Of a stretch of 64,000 bases of DNA, positions 45,372 to 55,902 are shown one piece after another (within the stretch, counting starts at the first letter, position 1; each line of letters begins with the position of its first letter). Under the pieces are notes generated by a model, which worked only from the letters and a program-made list of their open reading frames with translations, made no database searches and was not told the DNA's origin. The position numbers and the translations under genes are program-made. Source of the DNA: Radicibacter daui (GTDB lineage: Bacteria > Pseudomonadota > Alphaproteobacteria > Radicibacterales > Radicibacteraceae); NCBI GenBank assembly GCA_030657355.1, contig CP131056.1, positions 2,128,501-2,192,500 of the forward strand. The letters are read 5' to 3'.

Positions 45372-45995
45372 ATGAGCCAACAGGCACTGACAGACCTGGC
45401 CGAGCAGCTTCGCGGTGCATTCGGCGCCGTGATTGCAGCGGGCGGTACGGTCGAGGTTGAGGTCGCGCACAGCGAAATCAACGTGACGGTCTCCCGCGAT
45501 GCGCTGCTGAAGGTCCTTTCCTTCCTGCGCGATGATGCGAACTTCAAGTTCAGCCAGCTCATCGACATCACGGCGGTCGACTATCCGGTGCGCGATGAGC
45601 GCTTCGACGTGGTCTACCACCTGCTGAGCATGACGCTGAACCAGCGTGTGCGCGTGAAGACGCCGACCGACGAGGATACGCCGGTCGCTTCCGTCGCCGG
45701 GCTGTGGCCGGCGGCCGTGTGGTTCGAGCGCGAGACCTGGGACATGTACGGCATCTTCTTTGCCGACAATCCCGACCTGCGCCGCATCCTCACGGACTAT
45801 GGCTTTGAAGGCCATCCGCTGCGCAAGGACTTCCCGCTGACGGGCTATGTCGAGGTTCGTTATGACGATGCGCAGAAGCGCGTGGTCTATGAGCCGGTGA
45901 AGCTCCGCCAGGATTTCCGCAGTTTCGACTTCCTCAGCCCCTGGGAAGGCATGACCGGCATGCTGCTTCCCGGTGACGAGAAGGCGAGCGGGTAA
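45372..45995 (+). CDS. nuoC: NADH-quinone oxidoreductase subunit C
   Basis: A 207-residue peripheral-arm subunit (30 kDa type). The signature [41 protein letters not shown] is split here into [12 protein letters not shown] and [13 protein letters not shown]. nuoC and nuoD are separate genes, not fused as in E. coli. Confidence 0.97.
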   Translation: MSQQALTDLAEQLRGAFGAVIAAGGTVEVEVAHSEINVTVSRDALLKVLSFLRDDANFKFSQLIDITAVDYPVRDERFDVVYHLLSMTLNQRVRVKTPTDEDTPVASVAGLWPAAVWFERETWDMYGIFFADNPDLRRILTDYGFEGHPLRKDFPLTGYVEVRYDDAQKRVVYEPVKLRQDFRSFDFLSPWEGMTGMLLPGDEKASG

Positions 45996-46011
45996 GGGAG
46001 TTCATCGGTCA

Positions 46012-46036
46012 GGGCGCCGCCTTCAAAGGGGCGCCC
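46012..46036 (+). other. Intercistronic hairpin between nuoC and nuoD
   Basis: GGGCGCC/GGCGCCC (46012-46018 with 46030-46036) lies in the 95-bp gap, followed by GGCCTTTG. Probably a stability or processing element rather than a full terminator. Confidence 0.5.
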
Positions 46037-46090
46037 GGCCTTTGTTTCTCACCTTTCCCCGATTGGATCACGAGTTTAAGGCAGGCCCCA

Positions 46091-47269
46091 ATGGCTGAAG
46101 CGCAGATCAAGCCTTTTACGCTGAACTTCGGACCCCAGCATCCCGCCGCCCACGGCGTGTTGCGTCTGGTCATGGAGATGGATGGCGAGATCGTCGAACG
46201 GGCGGACCCGCATATCGGCCTGCTGCATCGCGGCACCGAGAAGCTGATCGAGCACAAGACCTACATGCAGGCGGTCCCGTATTTCGACCGTCTGGACTAT
46301 GTGGCCCCGATGAACCAGGAGCACGCCTTCGTGCTCGCCACGGAAAAGCTGCTCGGCCTTGAAGTGCCGCGTCGCGGCCAGTTCGTCCGTGTGCTGTTCT
46401 GCGAAATCGGCCGCGTGCTGAACCATCTTCTGAACTGCACGACCTTCGCGCTCGACGTTGGCGCGATGACCCCGCCGCTGTGGGGCTTCGAGCAGCGCGA
46501 AATCCTCATGGAGTTCTATGAGCGCGCTTCCGGCGCCCGTCTCCATGCGGCCTATTTCCGCGTCGGCGGCGTGCATCAGGATCTGCCGGCCGGCCTTGCC
46601 GAGGACATTCTGGCCTTCTGCGACCAGTTCCAGGGCTTCCTCGATGACATGAACAACCTGCTGCTCGGCAACCGCATCTTCAAGCAGCGCCTTGTCGATA
46701 TCGGTGTCGTGTCGGCGGAAGAGGCGATTGCCTGGGGCTTCACCGGCCCGTGCCTGCGCGCCTCCGGCATTCCGTGGGACCTGCGCAAGTCGCAGCCCTA
46801 CGAAGTCTATGACGAGCTCGATTTCGACATCGCGGTCGGCAAGACCGGCGATTGTTATTCGCGCTATGTCTGCCGCGTGCTGGAGATGCAGGAGAGCATC
46901 AAGATCATCCGCCAGTGCATCGAGAAGATGCCGGAAGGTCCGGTGCTGAGCGAGGACCACAAGGTGGCACCGCCGCGTCGCGGCGAGATGAAGCGCTCGA
47001 TGGAAGCGCTCATCAACCACTTCAAGCTCTATACCGAGGGCCATCACGTTCCGGCTGGCGAAGTCTATACCGGCGTGGAAGCCCCGAAGGGCGAGTTCGG
47101 CGTCTACCTCGTCGCCGACGGCACCAACAAACCCTACAAGTGCAAGATCCGCGCGCCGGGCTATGCCCATCTGCAGGGCGTCGACTTCATGTCGAAGGGC
47201 CACATGCTGGCTGACGCGGTGGCGATCATCGGATCGCTGGATATCGTTTTCGGGGAGATTGATCGATGA
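46091..47269 (+). CDS. nuoD: NADH-quinone oxidoreductase subunit D
   Basis: A 392-residue 49-kDa-type subunit that helps form the quinone-binding pocket. [45 protein letters not shown] and the C-terminal DIVFGEIDR are characteristic. nuoE starts on the overlapping ATGA at its stop. Confidence 0.98.
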   Translation: MAEAQIKPFTLNFGPQHPAAHGVLRLVMEMDGEIVERADPHIGLLHRGTEKLIEHKTYMQAVPYFDRLDYVAPMNQEHAFVLATEKLLGLEVPRRGQFVRVLFCEIGRVLNHLLNCTTFALDVGAMTPPLWGFEQREILMEFYERASGARLHAAYFRVGGVHQDLPAGLAEDILAFCDQFQGFLDDMNNLLLGNRIFKQRLVDIGVVSAEEAIAWGFTGPCLRASGIPWDLRKSQPYEVYDELDFDIAVGKTGDCYSRYVCRVLEMQESIKIIRQCIEKMPEGPVLSEDHKVAPPRRGEMKRSMEALINHFKLYTEGHHVPAGEVYTGVEAPKGEFGVYLVADGTNKPYKCKIRAPGYAHLQGVDFMSKGHMLADAVAIIGSLDIVFGEIDR

Positions 47270-47877
47270 GCGGTGCGGCTCCCTCGGCCGTGAGCCAGCC
47301 GGCGAACTTCGAGTTCACGCCGGACAACATGGAAAAGGCGAAGAAGATCATCGCCAAGTATCCGGCCGGCAAGCAGGCGAGCGCGCTTCTGCCGCTGCTC
47401 GACCTTGCCCAGCGCCAGAATGACAACTGGCTGCCGCGCGCGGCCATGGATCATGTGGCGCAGATCCTCGAGATGCCGCCGATCCGGGTGTATGAGGTCG
47501 CGACCTTCTACACCATGTACAACAAGGAACCGGTGGGTAAGCACCTGGTGCAGCTGTGCCGCACCACCCCGTGCTGGCTGCGCGGCTCCGACGGTATCCA
47601 GAAGGCCTGCGAGAACAAGTTGGGCATCCATGCCGGCGAGACCACGGCCGATGGCCTGTTCACGCTGATGGAAGTCGAGTGCCTTGGCGCCTGCGCCAAC
47701 GCGCCGATGGTCCAGATCAACGACGATTTCTACGAAGATCTGACGCCGGAATCGATGGAAGCCATCCTCGATGCGCTGGCACGCGGCGAAAAGCCGAAGA
47801 CCGGTTCGCAGACGGGCCGTCAGACGTCCTCGCCCGCCGGCGGGCGTACCTCTCTGACCGATGCGGGAGAAGCGTGA
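47266..47877 (+). CDS. nuoE: NADH-quinone oxidoreductase subunit E
   Basis: A 203-residue 24-kDa-type subunit binding the 2Fe-2S cluster N1a. Ligands are in [11 protein letters not shown] and [10 protein letters not shown]. The C-terminal ~30 residues (Gly/Thr/Ser-rich) extend beyond the usual end and look disordered. It is coupled to nuoD and nuoF through overlapping stop/start codons. Confidence 0.96.
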   Translation: MSGAAPSAVSQPANFEFTPDNMEKAKKIIAKYPAGKQASALLPLLDLAQRQNDNWLPRAAMDHVAQILEMPPIRVYEVATFYTMYNKEPVGKHLVQLCRTTPCWLRGSDGIQKACENKLGIHAGETTADGLFTLMEVECLGACANAPMVQINDDFYEDLTPESMEAILDALARGEKPKTGSQTGRQTSSPAGGRTSLTDAGEA

Positions 47878-49166
47878 TGCTGAGCGACAAGGACCGCATC
47901 TTCACCAATCTCTACGGCTTCAAGGACCGCACGCTGGAAGGCGCGCGCGCTCGCGGAGACTGGAACGGCACCGCCGACCTCATCGCCAAGGGCGCTGAGT
48001 GGATCATCAACGAGGTCAAGGAATCGGGTCTGCGCGGCCGTGGCGGCGCCGGCTTCTCCACCGGCCTCAAATGGTCCTTCATGCCCAAGAACACGGGCCG
48101 CCCGCACTATCTCGTCATCAATGCCGACGAGTCCGAGCCGGGTACCTGCAAGGATCGCGAAATCCTGCGCAACGAGCCGCACAAGCTGATCGAGGGCTGC
48201 CTCATCGGCGGCTTCGCGATGCAGGCCAATGCGTCCTACATCTATGTGCGCGGCGAGTTCTACCACGAGGCGATGGCGCTTGAGAAAGCGGTCGAGGAGG
48301 CTTATGCCGCCGGACTGCTTGGCAAGAACGCCGCCGGATCGGGCTGGGATTTCGACATCTACGTCCACCGCGGCGCCGGCGCCTATATCTGCGGAGAAGA
48401 AACCGCGCTGCTTGAAAGCCTGGAAGGCCGCAAGGGCCAGCCGCGCAACAAGCCGCCGTTCCCGGCCCAGGCCGGTCTCTACAGCTGCCCGACCACGGTC
48501 AATAACGTGGAATCCGTGGCCGTCGTGCCGACCATCCTGCGCCGTGGCGCTCCGTGGTTTGCCGGCTTCGGCCGCCCGAAGAACAGCGGCACCAAGATCT
48601 TCTCGATCTCGGGCCATGTGAACAATCCCTGCAACGTCGAAGAATCGATGAGCATCACCCTGCGTGAGCTGATCGAGAAGCATGCCGGCGGTGTGCGCGG
48701 CGGTTGGGACAACCTGCTGGGCGTCATCCCGGGCGGTTCGTCCACGCCGGTCATTCCGGCCGACCAGTGCAACGACCTGATCATGGATTTCGACGCGCTG
48801 CGCGAGAAGGGCTCCGGCCTCGGCACCGCCGCGGTGATCGTCATGGACAAATCCACCGACATCATCGAGGCGATCGAGCGCCTGTCGCACTTCTACAAGC
48901 ATGAGAGCTGCGGCCAGTGCACCCCGTGCCGCGAGGGCACCGGCTGGATGTGGCGTGTCATGCGCCGCATGGTGAAGGGCAATGCGCGTGTCGAGGAAAT
49001 CGACATGCTGTTCGAGGTTACCAAGCAGGTCGAGGGGCACACGATCTGTGCGCTCGGCGACGCCGCTGCGTGGCCGATCCAGGGGCTGATCCGTCATTTC
49101 CGCCCCGAGATCGAGGCTCGCATCGCCAAGTACACGCGTAACGCCGGGGCGATTGCCGCTGAGTAA
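47877..49166 (+). CDS. nuoF: NADH-quinone oxidoreductase subunit F
   Basis: A 429-residue NADH- and FMN-binding subunit. The NADH/FMN region is [18 protein letters not shown] and [15 protein letters not shown]; the cluster N3 cysteines are in [15 protein letters not shown] with a fourth further on. The start at 47877 overlaps the nuoE stop (TGATG). The long upstream frame is an artefact. Confidence 0.98.
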   Translation: MLSDKDRIFTNLYGFKDRTLEGARARGDWNGTADLIAKGAEWIINEVKESGLRGRGGAGFSTGLKWSFMPKNTGRPHYLVINADESEPGTCKDREILRNEPHKLIEGCLIGGFAMQANASYIYVRGEFYHEAMALEKAVEEAYAAGLLGKNAAGSGWDFDIYVHRGAGAYICGEETALLESLEGRKGQPRNKPPFPAQAGLYSCPTTVNNVESVAVVPTILRRGAPWFAGFGRPKNSGTKIFSISGHVNNPCNVEESMSITLRELIEKHAGGVRGGWDNLLGVIPGGSSTPVIPADQCNDLIMDFDALREKGSGLGTAAVIVMDKSTDIIEAIERLSHFYKHESCGQCTPCREGTGWMWRVMRRMVKGNARVEEIDMLFEVTKQVEGHTICALGDAAAWPIQGLIRHFRPEIEARIAKYTRNAGAIAAE

Positions 49167-49174
49167 TGACCTTC

Positions 49175-49197
49175 AGGGCCGGGCTGGACCCGGCCTT
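49175..49197 (+). other. Intercistronic hairpin between nuoF and nuoG
   Basis: GGCCGGG/CCCGGCC (49177-49183 with 49189-49195, extended by A-T and G-T pairs) lies 8 bp after nuoF in the 87-bp gap before nuoG. Confidence 0.5.
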
Positions 49198-49253
49198 GAA
49201 CAGTATGGTTAAAGACGCACGGCCAACCCCTTGAAGGGTATAGGGTTAAAGAC

Positions 49254-51326
49254 ATGCCGAAGCTAACGATCGACGGGATCGAGATCGAAGTAGAAGCGGG
49301 GACTTCCGTCCTTCAGGCCTGTGAGGCGCTGGGGATCGAGGTGCCGCGCTTCTGTTACCACGAGCGCCTGTCCGTGGCTGGTAACTGCCGCATGTGCCTT
49401 GTGGACATGGAGCGCGCGCCCAAGCCGGTCGCCAGCTGCTGCATGCCCGTGGGCGAAGGCATGGTCATCCGCACCGATACCGAGCGCGTGCGCAAGGCCC
49501 GCAACGGTGTGATGGAGTTCCTGCTCATCAACCATCCGCTCGACTGCCCGATCTGCGACCAGGGCGGCGAGTGCGACCTGCAGGACCAGGCCGTTGCCTA
49601 CGGCAAGAACACCAGCCGCTATGACGAGAACAAGCGCGCGGTAAAGAACAAGGAATTCGGCCCGCTCATCAAGACGGTGATGACGCGCTGCATCCATTGC
49701 ACGCGCTGTATCCGTTTTGCCGAGGAGATTGCCGGTGTACCGGTTCTGGGCGCGACCTATCGCGGCGAGAACATGGAAGTCGGCACCTATGTCGAGAAGA
49801 CGCTGGACAGCGAGCTGTCGGGCAACCTCGTCGACATCTGCCCGGTCGGTGCGCTGACCTCCAAGCCCTACGCTTTCCATGCCCGCCCGTGGGAGCTGCG
49901 CAAGTTTGAGTCCATCGACGCGATGGATGCGGTTGGCAGCAACATCCGCGTGGATGTGCGCGGCGGCCAGGTGATGCGCGTTCTGCCGCGTCTCAATGAG
50001 GCGGTGAACGAGGAGTGGATCAGCGACAAGACCCGCCATGCTGTCGACGGTCTGATGAAGCGCCGCCTCGACAAGCCCTATGTGCGCGGCGCCGACGGCA
50101 AGCTGAAGGCCGCAAGCTGGGATGAGGCATTTGCCGCCATCGCCAAGCGCGTTGCCGGCCTTGACGGCTCCAAGATTGGCGCGATTGCCGGTAACCAGGC
50201 CGATGCAGAGTCCATGCTGCTCCTCAAGGAGCTGATGCAGTCGCTCGGCGTTGCCAGCATCGATTGCCGTCAGGACGGTGCCAAGCTGGATGCCACCACC
50301 CGCGCCGGTTACCTCTTCAACACCACCATCGCCGGTATCGAGCAGGCGGATGCGGTGCTGCTGATCGGTACCAACCCGCGCAAGGAAGCGGCGATCATCA
50401 ACGCCCGCCTGCGCAAGCGCTGGACCATGGGCGGTTTCCCGGTTGGCGTGATCGGTCCGCAGATCGATCTGACCTACGACCACAGCTATCTCGGCGCCGG
50501 TCCGCAGAGCCTTGAGGCGTTGCTGAAGGGCGAGGGCGAGTTCGCTGCCAAACTGAAGGCTGCCCAGCGTCCGATGATCATCGTCGGCATGGGCGCGCTG
50601 ACCCGCGCCGATGGTGCCCAGGTTCTCGCCGCTGCCCGCCAGCTGGCGGAGCAGGTGGGGGCGGTTGCCGAAGGCTGGAACGGCTTCAACGTTCTGCACA
50701 CCGCAGCGGCCCGCGTGGGCGGTCTGGACCTCGGCCTCGTGCCGGCGGCCGGTGGCCGTGACGTGGCCGGCATCCTCGATGGCGCCGACAAGGGCGAGGT
50801 TGAGGTTGTCTACCTTCTGGGCGCCGACGAGATCGACGCCAGCCGTCTCGGCAAGGCCTTCGTGATCTATCAGGGTCACCATGGCGATGTCGGTGCGCAC
50901 CATGCAGACGTCATTCTGCCGGGCGCTGCCTACACCGAGAAGGAAGGCACCTACGTCAACACCGAAGGCCGCGTGCAGCGTGGCCGCAAGGCGGCGTTTG
51001 CTCCGGGCGATGCCCGTGAGGACTGGGCCATCCTGCGTGCGCTCTCCGCGCATCTGGCCAAGACGCTGCCCTATGACGATCTGGCTTCTGTCCGCCGCCG
51101 TCTGGTCGAGGTGAACCCGGCCTTCGCGCATGTGGATGATGTGGCCCCGTCTGCCTGGGGGGCCTTCGGCGCCGCCGGTGCGATGGATGCCGCTCCGTTC
51201 GTTACCGCAATCGACAATTTCTATCAGACCTGCGCCATCTCCCGCGCGTCGGCCACGATGGCCGAGTGCACCGAGGCGTTCGTGAAGGGTCGTCAGGAAG
51301 AAGGAAAGACCGGCACCCATGGCTGA
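49254..51326 (+). CDS. nuoG: NADH-quinone oxidoreductase subunit G
   Basis: A 690-residue subunit with several iron-sulfur clusters: 2Fe-2S ([20 protein letters not shown]), a His/Cys-ligated 4Fe-4S in [18 protein letters not shown] and another in [11 protein letters not shown], followed by a molybdopterin-oxidoreductase-like domain lacking catalytic metal sites. The length is as in alphaproteobacteria and mitochondria (shorter than E. coli). It overlaps nuoH by 8 bp. Confidence 0.97.
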   Translation: MPKLTIDGIEIEVEAGTSVLQACEALGIEVPRFCYHERLSVAGNCRMCLVDMERAPKPVASCCMPVGEGMVIRTDTERVRKARNGVMEFLLINHPLDCPICDQGGECDLQDQAVAYGKNTSRYDENKRAVKNKEFGPLIKTVMTRCIHCTRCIRFAEEIAGVPVLGATYRGENMEVGTYVEKTLDSELSGNLVDICPVGALTSKPYAFHARPWELRKFESIDAMDAVGSNIRVDVRGGQVMRVLPRLNEAVNEEWISDKTRHAVDGLMKRRLDKPYVRGADGKLKAASWDEAFAAIAKRVAGLDGSKIGAIAGNQADAESMLLLKELMQSLGVASIDCRQDGAKLDATTRAGYLFNTTIAGIEQADAVLLIGTNPRKEAAIINARLRKRWTMGGFPVGVIGPQIDLTYDHSYLGAGPQSLEALLKGEGEFAAKLKAAQRPMIIVGMGALTRADGAQVLAAARQLAEQVGAVAEGWNGFNVLHTAAARVGGLDLGLVPAAGGRDVAGILDGADKGEVEVVYLLGADEIDASRLGKAFVIYQGHHGDVGAHHADVILPGAAYTEKEGTYVNTEGRVQRGRKAAFAPGDAREDWAILRALSAHLAKTLPYDDLASVRRRLVEVNPAFAHVDDVAPSAWGAFGAAGAMDAAPFVTAIDNFYQTCAISRASATMAECTEAFVKGRQEEGKTGTHG

Positions 51327-52332
51327 GTTCCTGACCGGATATGCGTGGCCCACGATCCTGATCGTGCTGGAGATCCTCGCTATCATTGTGCCGCTCCTGG
51401 TTGGCGTGGCCTATCTGACCTATGCCGAACGTCGCGTTCTGGGTGCGATCCATCTGCGTATCGGCCCGAACGTCGTGGGTCCGTGGGGCCTGCTGCAGCC
51501 GCTGGCCGATGGCCTGAAGCTGGCGACCAAGGAGCCGATCATTCCGTCGGGCTCCAGCAAGGTCATCTTCCTGATGGCGCCGATGCTGACCTTCCTTCTG
51601 GCGCTCGTCGCCTGGGCGGTCATCCCCTTCAACAAGGGCTGGGTGCTCGCCAACGTGAATGTCGGCGTGCTCTATCTCTTCGCGATCTCCTCGCTTGGCG
51701 TCTACGGCATCATCATGGCCGGCTGGGCGTCCAACTCGAAATACGCCTTCCTCGGTGGCCTGCGCTCTGCGGCGCAGATGGTGTCCTACGAAGTCTCGAT
51801 CGGCCTCGTGATCATCACCGTGCTGCTGTGCGTCGGCTCGATGAACCTGTCCGACATCGTCGAAGCGCAGCGCAAGGTCTGGTTCTGCCTGCCGCTCCTG
51901 CCGATGTTCGTCGTGTTCTTCATCTCGGCGCTGGCCGAGACCAACCGCCCGCCCTTCGACCTTCCGGAAGGTGAGTCCGAGCTGGTCGGCGGTTTCAACG
52001 TCGAATACTCCTCCATGCCGTTCGCGCTGTTCTTCCTCGGCGAATACGCGAACATGATCCTGATGAGCGGCATGACCTCCATCCTGTTTCTGGGTGGCTG
52101 GCTTCCGCCGGCGGACATTGCGCCGCTCAACTGGATCCCTGGCGTGGTATGGTTCGCGCTGAAGATTGCGTTCGTGCTGTTCCTGTTCCTGTGGGTTCGC
52201 GGCACGCTGCCCCGTTATCGTTATGACCAGCTGATGCGTCTGGGCTGGAAGATCTTCCTGCCGTTCTCGCTGATCTGGGTCATCCTGACCGCCGGTTTCC
52301 TGGTCGCGTTCGACCTGCTGCCGAACGCCTGA
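51319..52332 (+). CDS. nuoH: NADH-quinone oxidoreductase subunit H
   Basis: A 337-residue membrane subunit with about eight transmembrane segments at the junction with the peripheral arm and quinone site. [23 protein letters not shown] and [22 protein letters not shown] are the classic signatures. [17 protein letters not shown] near the end is also typical. Confidence 0.98.
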   Translation: MAEFLTGYAWPTILIVLEILAIIVPLLVGVAYLTYAERRVLGAIHLRIGPNVVGPWGLLQPLADGLKLATKEPIIPSGSSKVIFLMAPMLTFLLALVAWAVIPFNKGWVLANVNVGVLYLFAISSLGVYGIIMAGWASNSKYAFLGGLRSAAQMVSYEVSIGLVIITVLLCVGSMNLSDIVEAQRKVWFCLPLLPMFVVFFISALAETNRPPFDLPEGESELVGGFNVEYSSMPFALFFLGEYANMILMSGMTSILFLGGWLPPADIAPLNWIPGVVWFALKIAFVLFLFLWVRGTLPRYRYDQLMRLGWKIFLPFSLIWVILTAGFLVAFDLLPNA

Positions 52333-52349
52333 GGAGTAGAAGAAAAGCC

Positions 52350-52838
52350 ATGGCCTTTCTCGACAAGACAGCCCGCAGCTTCTTCCTGGTGGAGTTGCTC
52401 CAGGGGCTTGGCCTGACCTTCCGCTACATGCTCAAGCCCAAGGTCACGCTCAACTATCCGTATGAAAAGGGACCGATCAGCGTCCGCTTCCGTGGCGAAC
52501 ATGCGCTGCGCCGTTATCCCAACGGCGAAGAGCGCTGCATCGCCTGCAAGCTGTGCGAAGCGATCTGTCCGGCCCAGGCCATCACCATCGAGGCCGAGCC
52601 GCGCGAGGATGGCAGCCGCCGTACCACGCGCTACGACATCGACATGACCAAGTGCATCTATTGCGGCTTCTGTCAGGAAGCCTGCCCGGTAGATGCGATT
52701 GTCGAGGGACCGAACTTCGAGTTCGCGACCGAGACGCGTGAGGAGCTGTTCTACAACAAGGAAAAGCTGCTCGCGAACGGGGACCGCTGGGAAGCGCAGA
52801 TTGCCGCCAATATCGCGGCGGACGCGCCTTACCGGTGA
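52350..52838 (+). CDS. nuoI: NADH-quinone oxidoreductase subunit I
   Basis: A 162-residue ferredoxin-like subunit with two 4Fe-4S clusters (N6a, N6b): [15 protein letters not shown] and [15 protein letters not shown]. The amphipathic N-terminus contacts the membrane. Confidence 0.98.
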   Translation: MAFLDKTARSFFLVELLQGLGLTFRYMLKPKVTLNYPYEKGPISVRFRGEHALRRYPNGEERCIACKLCEAICPAQAITIEAEPREDGSRRTTRYDIDMTKCIYCGFCQEACPVDAIVEGPNFEFATETREELFYNKEKLLANGDRWEAQIAANIAADAPYR

Positions 52839-52841
52839 TTT

Positions 52842-52870
52842 CCGGCGGGTGCCCCGCAACGGGGTGCCGG
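52842..52870 (+). other. Intercistronic hairpin between nuoI and nuoJ
   Basis: CCGGC/GCCGG (52842-52846 with 52866-52870) encloses CCCCG/CGGGG (52852-52856 with 52860-52864). It starts 4 bp after nuoI; the remaining ~130 bp to nuoJ show no ORF. Confidence 0.5.
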
Positions 52871-53003
52871 CCTAAAAGAACAGAAACTCACGGGCCGGGG
52901 CGGCGTCCTGCCGCTGCGGCGCGTGAAATGAAAAAACTCCGACTGACAAGGCGATTGCCCGTGTTCCGACCGATGCAACAAGAACAGAAGTGGGGCGGTT
53001 GAG

Positions 53004-53618
53004 ATGATCATTCAAGCCCTGGCATTTTATCTGTTCGCGGCTGTCACCGTGCTCTCCGGCGCCATGGTGATTACCGCCCGTAACCCGGTGCATTCCGTGC
53101 TCTTCCTGGTGCTGGCGTTCTTTAGCGCGGCGGGCCTGTTCCTGCTGATCGGCGCCGAGTTCGTCGCGATGATCCTGGTGATCGTCTATGTCGGCGCGGT
53201 TGCGGTGCTGTTCCTCTTCGTCGTGATGATGCTCGACATCGACTTCGCCGAACTGCGCACGGGCCTGCTCCGCTACGCACCGATCGGTGCGCTGGTCGGT
53301 ATCGTGCTGCTGATCGAGCTGGTCGTCGCTCTGGTGAGCTGGAAGGGCGCCTCCGAGGCGACCGCCAACCTCGCCGTGCCGACGCCGCCGGCTTCCACCA
53401 CGCAGAACGCCGTCGCCATCGGCGAGCTGATCTACACGCACTACGCCTATCTGTTCCAGGCGGCCGGCCTTGTGCTGCTGGTTGCGATGATCGGTGCCAT
53501 TGCGCTGACGCTGCGTCAGCGTCCGGGTGTGCGCCGTCAGAAGATTGCCAACCAGAACGCCGTTCAGCCCGCCGACGTGGCTGAAGTGCGCAAGGTTGCC
53601 TCGCGGGGAGGTATCTAA
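53004..53618 (+). CDS. nuoJ: NADH-quinone oxidoreductase subunit J
   Basis: A 204-residue membrane subunit with five transmembrane segments; ARNPVHSVLFLVLAFFSAAGLFLLIGAEFVAMILVIVYVGAVAVLFLFVVMMLD is the typical core, here cited as ARNPVHSVLFLVLAFF and VIVYVGAVAVLFLFVVMMLD. The start ATG 53004 follows a GGGGCGGTTGAG segment. Confidence 0.96.
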   Translation: MIIQALAFYLFAAVTVLSGAMVITARNPVHSVLFLVLAFFSAAGLFLLIGAEFVAMILVIVYVGAVAVLFLFVVMMLDIDFAELRTGLLRYAPIGALVGIVLLIELVVALVSWKGASEATANLAVPTPPASTTQNAVAIGELIYTHYAYLFQAAGLVLLVAMIGAIALTLRQRPGVRRQKIANQNAVQPADVAEVRKVASRGGI

Positions 53619-53621
53619 GCC

Positions 53622-53930
53622 ATGGTCATCGGACTTGCGCATTACCTGACGCTGGCCGCGATCCTCTTTACCCTCGGGATCTTTGGTATATTCCTCAACC
53701 GCCGCAATGTGATCGTCATCCTGATGTCGATCGAGCTGATGCTGCTGGCGGTCAATGTGAACATGGTGGCCTTCTCCGTCTGGCTCGGCGACCTTTCCGG
53801 CCAGGTGTTCACCCTGTTCATCCTGACGGTGGCCGCGGCGGAATCCGCCATTGGCCTTGCCATCATGGTGGTCTATTTCCGCAACCGCGGCTCTATCGCG
53901 GTTGAAGATATCAATTCGATGAAGGGCTGA
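53622..53930 (+). CDS. nuoK: NADH-quinone oxidoreductase subunit K
   Basis: A 102-residue three-helix subunit (MrpC-like) containing [19 protein letters not shown], the conserved membrane glutamates in IELMLLAVN and [11 protein letters not shown], needed for proton transfer. Confidence 0.97.
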   Translation: MVIGLAHYLTLAAILFTLGIFGIFLNRRNVIVILMSIELMLLAVNVNMVAFSVWLGDLSGQVFTLFILTVAAAESAIGLAIMVVYFRNRGSIAVEDINSMKG

Positions 53931-53938
53931 GCCGAGAC

Positions 53939-55879
53939 ATGGAAATCGCGGCAATCTTCCTGCCTATCCTGGGCTCTTTCATCGCCGGTTTCTTCGGTCG
54001 CTTCATCGGCGACCGGGGTGCGCAGGCGGTGACGTGTCTGGGCGTGTGCGTGTCGGCGCTCCTCTCGATCGCCCTTTTCTTCGATGTGGCGCTTGGCGGC
54101 CATGCCCGCGTCATCCCGCTCATGACCTGGATCGACAGCGGCGATCTGAAGCTCGACTGGGCTATCAAGATCGACACGCTGACTTCGGTGATGCTGATCG
54201 TGGTGACCGTCGTCTCCTCCATGGTCCACATCTACTCCGTCGGCTACATGAGCCATGATCGCTCCAAGCAGCGTTTCATGGCCTATCTCAGCCTCTTCAC
54301 CTTCATGATGCTCATGCTGGTGACGGCCGATAACCTCGTGCAGATGTTCTTCGGCTGGGAAGGCGTAGGTGTTGCTTCCTACCTGCTGATCGGCTTCTGG
54401 TACGAGAAGCAGTCGGCCAGTGGCGCGGCCATCAAGGCGTTCCTCGTCAACCGCGTGGGCGACTTCGGTTTTGTGCTGGGCATTGGCCTCGTCTTCTTCC
54501 TGTTCGGTACCGTCAATTTCGACGTCCTCTTCGAGAAGGCGCCGGAGATGACCGAACTGACCTACAACTTCCTCGGTTTCCAGGTGAACGCGCTGACCTG
54601 TGCCTGTCTGTTGCTCTTCGTGGGCGCGATGGGCAAGTCGGCCCAGCTGCTGCTGCACACCTGGCTGCCGGACGCCATGGAAGGCCCGACCCCGGTTTCC
54701 GCGCTCATCCACGCGGCAACGATGGTCACCGCCGGCGTGTTCATGACCGCGCGCCTGTCGCCGCTGTTTGAGTACGCTCCGGATGCACTGGCCTTCGTGA
54801 CCGTGATCGGCTCGCTGACCGCCTTGGTGGCCGCGACCATCGGTATGACCCAGTTCGACATCAAGCGCGTCATCGCCTATTCGACGATGAGCCAGCTTGG
54901 TTACATGTTCTTCGCTGCCGGCGTTTCCGCCTACAGCGCGGCCGTGTTCCACCTGATGACGCATGCCTTCTTCAAGGCGCTGCTGTTCCTTGGTGCCGGT
55001 TCCGTCATCCATGCGATGTCGGACGAGCAGGACATGCGCAAGATGGGCGGTATCTGGCGCTTCATCCCCGTCACTTACGTGATGATGTGGATCGGCTCGC
55101 TGGCGCTTGCCGGTGTCGGCATCCCGGGTCTCTTCGGCTTTGCCGGCTTCTACTCCAAGGACCTCATCCTCGAGGCCGCCTGGGGCGCTCATTCCGGCGT
55201 GGGCGAGTTCGCCTACTGGATGGGTGTGATCGCCGCCTTCATCACCGCCTTCTACTCCTGGCGCCTCATTATCATGACCTTCCACGGCAAGCCGCGGGCG
55301 GATCATCACACGATGGAGCATGTCCATGAATCCCCGCTGGTGATGACGCTGCCGCTTGGTGTGCTCGCCATCGGCGCTGCCTTCGCCGGTTTTATCGGCG
55401 AGGAGTGGTTTGCGGGTGAGGAGAGGGAACATTTCTGGGGCGAGGCCATCAAGGTGCTCTCCACCCATGACAGCATCGCTGCCGCTCACCATGTCGAGCT
55501 GTGGGTCAAGATGCTGCCGCTGGTGGCTGCCTTCTCCGGTATTTTCTTCGGCTACCTGTTCTACATGATCAAGCCGGACCTGCCCGGCAAGTTCGTGGCG
55601 GCTGTCCGCCCGCTGCACCAGCTGTTCTTCCGCAAGTACTATTTCGACGAAATCTACGATGCGGTCTTCGTCAAGAACGCCTTCCGTCTCGGCTCTTTCT
55701 TCTGGAAGCGCGGTGACGAGCAGACCATCGATGCCTTCGGGCCCGATGGTGTGGCGGCGGTGACGGGCAAGCTCGCCGGCCTCGCCGGCAAGCTGCAGAC
55801 CGGCTACCTCTATCATTATGCTTTCGCGATGGTGATCGGCCTTGCGGCCTTCGTCACCTGGTTCTGGATTGGTCTGTGA
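53939..55879 (+). CDS. nuoL: NADH-quinone oxidoreductase subunit L
   Basis: A 646-residue antiporter-like proton-pumping subunit with about 16 helices and the long lateral helix at the C-terminus. FGWEGVGVASYLLIGFWY, KSAQLLLHTWLPDAMEGPTPVSALIHAATMVTAGV is represented by HTWLPDAMEGPTPVSALIHA, and KRVIAYSTMSQLGYMF gives the proton-channel lysines. Confidence 0.98.
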   Translation: MEIAAIFLPILGSFIAGFFGRFIGDRGAQAVTCLGVCVSALLSIALFFDVALGGHARVIPLMTWIDSGDLKLDWAIKIDTLTSVMLIVVTVVSSMVHIYSVGYMSHDRSKQRFMAYLSLFTFMMLMLVTADNLVQMFFGWEGVGVASYLLIGFWYEKQSASGAAIKAFLVNRVGDFGFVLGIGLVFFLFGTVNFDVLFEKAPEMTELTYNFLGFQVNALTCACLLLFVGAMGKSAQLLLHTWLPDAMEGPTPVSALIHAATMVTAGVFMTARLSPLFEYAPDALAFVTVIGSLTALVAATIGMTQFDIKRVIAYSTMSQLGYMFFAAGVSAYSAAVFHLMTHAFFKALLFLGAGSVIHAMSDEQDMRKMGGIWRFIPVTYVMMWIGSLALAGVGIPGLFGFAGFYSKDLILEAAWGAHSGVGEFAYWMGVIAAFITAFYSWRLIIMTFHGKPRADHHTMEHVHESPLVMTLPLGVLAIGAAFAGFIGEEWFAGEEREHFWGEAIKVLSTHDSIAAAHHVELWVKMLPLVAAFSGIFFGYLFYMIKPDLPGKFVAAVRPLHQLFFRKYYFDEIYDAVFVKNAFRLGSFFWKRGDEQTIDAFGPDGVAAVTGKLAGLAGKLQTGYLYHYAFAMVIGLAAFVTWFWIGL

Positions 55880-55902
55880 GCGCGTGAGGCAGAGTAACTG
55901 AC

